DNA of 64,000 nt from positions 143,771 through 207,770 of the forward strand of contig WPIO01000243.1 in NCBI GenBank assembly GCA_009760855.2, written 5' to 3'. Position numbers and translations under genes: made by a program. Source of the DNA: Cristatella mucedo. Taxonomy: Eukaryota; Bryozoa; Phylactolaemata; Cristatellidae. The notes beneath the pieces were generated by a model, which saw only the letters and a list, made by a program, of their open reading frames with translations, was not told where the DNA came from and made no database searches. Position 1 is the stretch's first letter; every line of letters starts with the position of its first letter. Of the stretch, positions 57,576 to 64,000 are shown one piece after another.

Positions 57576-57899
57576 TGCCACGGCACAACTCGGGGACGAT
57601 GGGAGATTCACTTAGCTTAGTGCTGCTGTTGTTCGAGCAGAGAGCGTTCGATGTGTGCGGTCGACTCGGCGAGTGTGCGTATGTGCTTTCGCGTGAAATC
57701 AACGCGTCGTTACGCCGACAGCAGGGCCCGGCGTCACAATTGCTGGCCGCGCCTGTGTCGCAACGTCAGCGGCACTCTCGTTGAGCACTTTAACCTTTCG
57801 GGCTTTAACCTTTGTGGCGGCAGAGACAAAAAGACGAGCTCGAATCTCTGGCTGACTGCACATCGCGTGATTTCTCCCAGTGATTACGCCAACCGATAG
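57576..57899 (-). promoter_or_regulatory. Upstream region of gene 2, shared with its paralogue
   Basis: It shares order and words with 47651-48000. The minus strand has a direct repeat AAAGGTTAAAG, twice in 25 bases (near 57790-57815), seen only once in decayed form in gene 1. No TATA box seen. Confidence 0.4.
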
Positions 57900-58574
57900 A
57901 TTATCTATAACCGGCACAGAGCCACGATAATTCTTGAACTGGTCGGTTTTAATCTGGCTGATTCACCTTGCCACCGTAGCTCAATACTGTGCAATTCGCT
58001 AGAGAAATTCCGCGGCGAATGCCAAGAACCAAGGTAGGAACAGGCTGGTTTGTGCTTACAGTCTGTTTCAGTCATCGTACAAATTATATGCTCTCGTAAA
58101 AATACTATTCTCGGCTTGAAGTTAATAAACAGAAATATCCTATAAGAAACCTTGACCCCAAGGGTGTGCGGAGTTTTCGCAAAGCACTGTATATCATTAC
58201 GGCGAACCGTGCGGTAGAAATGCCGAGACAACGACCAGTCCGCTGTTTCCGTGAATGCGAGTTGTTGAAGAAGCCATGCGTTGAGGTTGCCCACAGCTTA
58301 AGGTTATGGAACGCCGCCGGCCGACAAAATCAGCCAATTTCTGACTGCTCAGACATTTGCTATTTGTGGTTCCATAATTTATGATTTATATATGCTACCA
58401 GGTGCTCGCTACTTTGTACCGTATTATCAAAGCGGCTTAAAAGAATGCGCGGGCCGAGGGCGTACCTTGGGGAAGCACTTCCATTTCCAGCGTCATTTAT
58501 AAGTATCTCTTTGAGTGGTGCGAGATCGATGCAAGAAGAGTGCGTGAAATTGGAAGCTATTTTCGCTCTTGGCT
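57900..58574. other. Unassigned DNA
   Basis: No gene or repeat recognised. Confidence 0.5.
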
Positions 58575-58660
58575 ATGAGCCCGGTTGGGTTTGAGCTCCA
58601 GACCTTGCGCCTGGAGTGAGTTAAAACCAAGCATTTATGCCGCTTGGCAGTTTCATGGTG
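58575..58660 (-). mobile_element. tRNA-derived SINE-like fragment, minus
   Basis: The reverse complement has A-box-like CTGCCAAGCGGCATAAATGC and B-box-like GGAGCTCAAACCC with about 40 bases between. No family body is recognised downstream. Confidence 0.4.
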
Positions 58661-59074
58661 CTATGGGCTCCATACGAGAGCTACTGTACGCCGTGACTGA
58701 TGCCACGTTTCTCTTTTCTTTCAGTCGAATAGACTTCTCATAACTTCTCTTGGCATGGACTCGCTACGCTAAGCTGTGCTGCGCTCTTTGTAACTCCCAA
58801 TGTTCCGCGAACGTCTGCATGCTCGAATGCTTGAGTGCTTTCCTCCGGACTAATGGTGAAAAACTTTTCAAAAATCAACTTCAGCTAGCCTTTCAAAAGA
58901 TAGATTGGTTAGAAATTCAATCCAAGATATTTATGATCTTCACGATACATTTAAGCAATAAACAAGCTGTTATGTCGACCGTGTCCAACGCTTGAGCCAA
59001 ACGGAAGCAAACTATCAATTAATTCGCTGATCCGGCATCGTTTACGACTGGTTTCCTACCCTATTAAACGTTAA
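58661..59074. other. Unassigned DNA
   Basis: An 81-codon plus frame at 58750 shows no domain. Confidence 0.5.
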
Positions 59075-59320
59075 AATAATAATAATAGCACACTTGATAA
59101 AGTGCCCTCAGAGAACTTAATCGCTCTCTAGGCACTTTGCATTTGCTTTTAAGGAAACTTGATCGAATAATTTGGGGCAGCTTGCTCAATAAACAACAAA
59201 AAAATAACATGATTAGGCGTTACATGTACAGGGTCAGCAAGCAAGTATTATTAGTGGCAGCAAGCAAAGTGTCAGCACGCATAGGCACATAAAAGAAGAA
59301 TCCCAAGGAACCTCTGAATG
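59075..59320 (-). mobile_element. LINE-A 3' UTR, minus
   Basis: (AAT)n, TGATAAAGTGCCCTCAGAG, CTCTAGGCACTTTGCATTTG and a reversed 3' UTR including ACATGTACAGGGTCAGC. Confidence 0.8.
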
Positions 59321-59769
59321 CCGTGAAAAATTGCTCGGTCTTTAGTTTCTTTGGCAGATAGACCTTGGCAGATCAAGATGTATGCTTGCAGCTCGTCGGG
59401 TTACATGCCAGTGACATTAAAACAGCTTGCTTTACAGTGCAGCTTTCGGCGTTCTAAACTCCGCAACTCAGCCAAAGCTCCGCTGAGCGTAGTGAGATTT
59501 GAAGCGTGAGCTGAGCTCTGCTTTTCATCCGCTCGTAACTCACTTTCGATTTCAATCCCAAGCGTCATTGAACTTTATATTCTGCAATCCGACTTCGCTA
59601 TTGCGTGTAATTTTTTTTATTTTTTTCAATGTTGATTGTGTGTGCGTCGAGGAAGTTCCACTGCGTCTCTTCAGTGCTTTAGCATATTTATACTGTGCAT
59701 TGCATTTATTCTGCCGGTTTTTCTAGATATCCGTGTTCACACATTCAGCCGCAGACTGACTTTACAAAG
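59321..59769. other. Unassigned DNA
   Basis: No gene or repeat recognised. Confidence 0.5.
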
Positions 59770-59880
59770 TGCTGTGATATATCTCTGTCAGTAACGCAAA
59801 AAAAATACCACAAAGACCTAGAGGGAGTTTCGCAGTAGAGTTGTCAATAGCGATCCCAAGAGCCTTTCGATTACTCTCCA
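59770..59880 (-). mobile_element. LINE-B 3' tail, minus, degenerate
   Basis: ATATCTCTGTCAGTAACGCA, CCACAAAGACCTAGAGG, GTTTCGCAGTAGAGTTGTC align with the reversed LINE-B end. Confidence 0.6.
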
Positions 59881-60354
59881 AAGGCGTCACATGGTCGACG
59901 TCGCAGCAATTGTTTCATCGAAAGATGATTACTTTTGGGAGACAGCACAGCGAGCAATCATTCTAACGGTTCTCACTGTGTGAACGGTTCCTAAAAGCGA
60001 TTGTAAAAAACCCAAATTTTTCTTACATAACTCCTTGTGCCTTTAGATATTTTCTCTTAGGTGTAGAATATTGAAACATTCTATTTTATTCTGGCGTTCA
60101 AGCCTACCTACACAAAGCGCTGCATGCATTTCTTGTGCGTTGCAGAACCCTTCCGAGAATTATTCGTTATAAGTTATTAGAAATGTTATTGCAAACTTCG
60201 TTGCAAACACCAATTAGGCTAAGACCAGCTTAGTAGCACATTTGATCGTTTTTTTGACCGTACGGCGTAAGAACGTACTGGCATATGGACATCTAAACGT
60301 TTTCCGCTTCAAGCGCTTCAAGCCTGTTTCCATGCTACCGCACGTACGGCGCTC
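59881..60354. other. Unassigned DNA
   Basis: No gene or repeat recognised. Confidence 0.5.
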
Positions 60355-60535
60355 TGCCGGCCTGCGTTTCCTCACCGAATTGGGCTGCAGCTTTAGCCTC
60401 GCCGACTGCTAGTGACGCAGTCAAAACGCTGGTCCCGTTACAGTGCTCCGAATAGCCTATCACCTTTGTGGCCCACGTTTCAGCACCGAATCGGGTAAAA
60501 GCCGTAGCTTCGCCGACTTTGCGAATGCTAACACT
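60355..60535. repeat. Two-copy imperfect tandem repeat, period about 112 bp
   Basis: CTCACCGAATTGGGCTGCAG, TTAGCCTCGCCGACT recurs as AGCACCGAATCGGGTAAAAG, GTAGCTTCGCCGACT. The minus frame carries a VGEA-FG-ET motif twice; I do not regard it as a gene. Confidence 0.65.
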
Positions 60536-60539
60536 AATC

Positions 60540-60770
<231 letters not shown>

Positions 60771-60930
60771 ATGAATATAAGTAACACGTCGTTCTTTTGA
60801 AAGCAACCTATTAACTTCATTTTTTACTTGGTTTTCAATACATATGCCTTATGTGAATTATGAGCCGTCGCTCATGCTAGGAATTTTGCAAGGCAGCACT
60901 TAGCCGGACAGTAGTTATACGTATTTCACA

Positions 60931-61253
60931 GCCTGGAACTCCCTCCCGACCTGCGTCAGAACATCCCCCGACCTGACCACATTTAAAAGGAACCTAAAAA
61001 CACACCTATTTAGGACAGCATTTAGCGGGTCCCTGTGATTCGTCCTTCATGTGCTTATGCGTGCTGACACTGTGCATGCTGCCACTAACCACATTCGCAT
61101 ACTGACCCTGTGCATGTCACCCCTAACCATATTATTCATTTTGTTTGTTTTTCAAGCATGATTTTACTTACCATTCAATTGCATTTCACTTTGCAGCAAA
61201 TTTAAAGCGCCTAGAGAGAGATTAAGTTCTCTGAGGGCGCTTTATCAAGTGAA

Positions 61254-61285
<32 letters not shown>
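60931..61285 (+). mobile_element. LINE-A 3' end, well preserved
   Basis: It starts at CCTGGAACTCCCTCCCGACC and runs through L-R-T-A-F end codons, an intact 3' UTR, GCGCCTAGAGAGAGATTAAG and GAGGGCGCTTTATCAAGTG, to about ten ATT units. Close to 1150-1540. Confidence 0.9.
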
Positions 61286-62009
61286 TGGACCTGCTTGTCT
61301 TGAGCGTATAGATACCCTGAATGCAGAGGTATGACGGCATCTGAAGAAATGTTAAACCTATCAGCCGCTATTGTCTAATCTGAACTGAAATTGGGTGAGA
61401 ATAACGCTGACACTACTACGAGGCTAAATATTGAGTGCACCTATAATGGCACTATAATTTAGCTGATTAATTTCAACTGAGAGTATGTCGATAGCTATAG
61501 GTTTACTGATACGTCACTCCAGTAGACCAAAAGTAAAGCTCCATTCTCTTGAATCTGAAAGCTCGATATAAGGCTTGATAAGCCAGATTTGATGTTTTTC
61601 CGAGAGAATGATTACAATGGCTGCTCATAATGTGCAGGTGTCAGCTATCTTAGCTTAGACTAGTGATGTGAAGAACGTTGTGGTCGTTAGCATGCGCCAG
61701 CTGTAGCTGCTGCTGCGGGGCCTTTGACAGACTTGCTTCGTGACTGATGCTGGGCGAACTGGCGAGTCTAAGGATAGTAGCTCTGATTTAAGAAGACTTC
61801 AATCCTCCGTCTACGAGGTTTACGAGCAACCGTGTGACAGTCTCATCTGGCCCAAGAGTAGTGTGACGGTTACCTTTTCTCAATTCTTCTTCTTTCTTGA
61901 TTCTGTTGAGGACCATTCTTTGTGCTAATATATGCACTGTATTGGTGCGACTGGGCTTGGCGCCTCCGCAGCCAATTTCCGATGAAGGGAAAGACTGCTA
62001 GCGAGTAAG
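61286..62009. other. Unassigned DNA, possibly part of the copia remnant
   Basis: An open frame at 61740-61928 precedes the copia fragment but has no motif that I recognise. Confidence 0.4.
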
Positions 62010-62590
62010 ACTTGATTGGAGCTCGCGAGACTATTTCGCGATCAGTCTTTCCTATCTCTCCCTCTATCTATCAATCTATCTCTGGTGATAGGAAAAATCT
62101 TTACTCTGACAATGGTGCGCCAGGGGAGGATGCTACGTTGCTCATCGAACGACCTGCTCTAGTAGAGGCTGGGCAGGAGGTATTAGCTGTGACTGACGAT
62201 GCGACTACGACTCGACCTCGTGTGCAATACTGGTTACAAGAAGGGTTAGTGGCAGAGGCGATGATTGCTTGCAGCAATGAGCCCATGACCTTGCAATACT
62301 CTCTGAGCAGCACGGAAGCACATTTTTGGACGGCTGCAGTTGATGAAGAACGTATTTCCTTACGTTAGAATGATGATCATGGGGTACCACTACCCGGGCA
62401 CGCACGCCATTAGATGCAAATTTGCCTTCAAGATGAAGCTCGATGCAGAAGGGCCCGCGAACATTTGTAGGGTCCGCTTCTTTGCTACCCATTTGAGGTG
62501 GGCGGCAATGAATTCACCGAGACGTTTTCGCCAGTCTTTAAGTATAAAATTCTTTGAGAACTTCCTTGTACAATGCTGCAACGATAGAAA
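62010..62590 (+). pseudogene. Ty1/copia polyprotein remnant (integrase-RT junction)
   Basis: The first frame (about 118 aa) ends CSNEPMTLQYSLSS then WTAAVDEERISL, matching the copia pre-RT motif E-P-x-T-x-x-E-A and W-x-x-A-x-x-E-E-x-x-S-L. After a stop and frame change, a second frame gives THAIRCKFAFKMKLDAEG, for the family's K-W-V-F-K-x-K-x-D-x-x-G, then C-R-V-R-F. A third frame gives a T-E-T-F-S-P-V-F-K block, the copia D-E-T-F-S-P-V-x-K motif. No catalytic Y-x-D-D, LTR or primer-binding site is seen. It is a dead piece of an LTR retrotransposon. Confidence 0.65.
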
Positions 62591-63255
62591 CTCGTCAAAT
62601 TGTCCGTTCGTGCTACTGCATATGTAGCAGACCTCTGCTGATTGGCTGGATATCCCGTGTAACTGGGCCAATTGAGCTATTCCGAGGTCAAACCAGCTAC
62701 ACCTGACCAGAGCGAGTTTCTGAAAAGAAGCTAATGGCATTAAAATGTGTACGCACGATGGCTCACTCAGCCAATAGCGATCGTTTAGAAATACTATATA
62801 TTGAATCTGTTTGTCGGCAATAATTTATAAGTATTTTCCACAGGCTACGTTCTCTTTGTCGGCTTCGTTACTAACAGCTTGTAGTGTTCTCAACCGTTGA
62901 CAAGCGAATGGTTTCACGGCAGCACTGCCTGCGTTCCACAGCTGTATCCGGCCTGCCGTTTGCAATCAGCGTCTTAGCATCGCTAAATTAGAAAACGGTG
63001 CAGACGCAGCTGGCAGCCTCCGTAGTCCTGCTTCAAGCTGCATGCAAAGCTTCTGTCATGACTCCTCTGCCCGCCACGCCCGTATCGGCTCCAGAAAGAA
63101 ATGCACAGTAGGTCTTCTTTCAGCCGCCCGAGCCTAAAAAGCTGCTCTCCACTCCAGATCAGCGTCTGCAAGTCACACGACCGAGCTTCTATCGCACGCT
63201 GCCTCTCTCTAGCAGCAGGACACGCCAGAATGGGTCGAATGGTGGTCCTGTCGAA

Positions 63256-63286
<31 letters not shown>

Positions 63287-63964
63287 CAGCGTGCTCCACT
63301 CACGGTTCTAGCGAGACATGCGAGAGCCACATACGGCTGCTTCGATCGATCGCGGAATCCGAGCAGCCGGCACCAAATTGCACCAAATTTCCGGCACCAA
63401 ATCGGTACCGAAGTGAAGGCGGCAATGACGAGATTGCACTTTTGCCAAGGCCAGCGGTTGAATTGAAAGCGAGCGTACAGCTCCGCGTAAGCTCGCTTGG
63501 CAGGAAAGAGTAGCCAGCCCAGCATTCTACACGTCGAACGAAAGTGACACGGGTGCTGTGGAGAGAGTGCTATGTGCGTCCTCTCGGGGACCCAGTTGGA
63601 AGCTCCGGCGCTGGAGCTTTTGGAAAAGTGGCGGACGCTTACAGGTCAATTACTGGAGCTTTTACAGGCTTTACCGAGGGAGACAGGCTCTTTTGGGCAA
63701 GTGGTGCGTACGTACATACACATAGATGTGGTGCACTGACATCAGATACGATTATAGTTTTCGACAGAGCATCGGTGGTTACGTCTTACAAAAGACCATA
63801 CAATATATATATATCTTAAGAAATCAAAATAACCAAGTATCTTTCTAGAAACTTCATTTACGTTTAACAGAAAGTGTGTCCGTTGGGTCATCAATACTTG
63901 TGCTAGTGCATGCCTGGCTAAGCACAAAAACTACTCACCATAAAGCCACGTCAATTGATTCTCT
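62591..63964. other. Unassigned DNA
   Basis: No gene supported. It includes (CAG)9 at about 63259-63285 and a GCACCAAAT word three times at 63367-63403. The open frames at 62983-63525 (minus) and 63101-63466 (plus) overlap and show no domain. Confidence 0.45.
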
Positions 63965-64000
63965 TGTCGCGAGATTTAAAGTATCCAGAGAGATAGAGAG
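63965..64000 (+). mobile_element. Possible LINE-A tail cut by the window end
   Basis: GAGATTTAAAGTATCCAGAGAGATAGAGAG resembles AAATTTAAAGCGCCTAGAGAGAGATTAAG of LINE-A; too short to be sure. Confidence 0.3.

Noticed and set aside
57576-57611. Twelve extra N-terminal residues for zinc-finger gene 2
   Set aside because: The upstream start would be GTG directly after TAA. A eukaryotic gene should use the first ATG at 57573-57575.
62983-63525. 180-codon minus frame and 121-codon plus frame over (CAG)9
   Set aside because: Mutually overlapping, with Leu or Ser runs from the CAG repeat and no recognisable domain.

Overview
This window looks like repeat-rich nuclear DNA from a metazoan, most likely an invertebrate; I cannot place it further. 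The reasons are: no operons; two CR1/L2-type non-LTR retrotransposon families (called LINE-A and LINE-B here), mostly 5'-truncated; tRNA-derived SINEs; hAT, Tc1/mariner and Ty1/copia remnants; very long (GA)n and (CT)n microsatellites; and two intact genes of the animal/plant A20/AN1 zinc-finger family. Coordinates of repeat edges were judged by eye and may be off by 5-30 bases.

Layout. 0-9 kb: a SINE, a CpG-rich unassigned stretch (about 2.4-3.5 kb), then a LINE-B copy (4.2-7.2 kb) split by a LINE-A tail and a SINE. 9-16 kb: microsatellites, LINE-B tails, and a decayed hAT transposase (11.3-15.5 kb) split by a nest of LINE-A fragments, one with the 5' inversion expected from twin priming. 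16-27 kb: mostly unassigned DNA with LINE pieces. 27.2-44.2 kb: a direct tandem duplication of two units of about 8-9 kb, each starting at a (GA)n tract, with the start of a third unit after the last tract. Comparing the units gives occupied and empty sites for five insertions: three LINE-A pieces, one SINE and a 745-bp foldback-like element. The proximal half of the units is about 97% identical, but the distal half only about 75-80%.

45-46 kb: a dead Tc1/mariner transposase. 46.4-57.9 kb: two A20/AN1 zinc-finger genes on the minus strand (297 and 355 aa), duplicated together with promoter and 3' flank, and separated by LINE-A and LINE-B copies. 58-64 kb: SINE, LINE and microsatellite pieces and a decayed copia polyprotein fragment at 62.0-62.6 kb.

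The only two genes I would call functional are the zinc-finger paralogues. Their A20 (N-terminal) and AN1 (C-terminal) fingers are intact, while the linker has diverged and expanded. Everything else recognisable is mobile-element debris, so the interest lies in the duplication history, the nested insertions and the new-looking non-autonomous elements.
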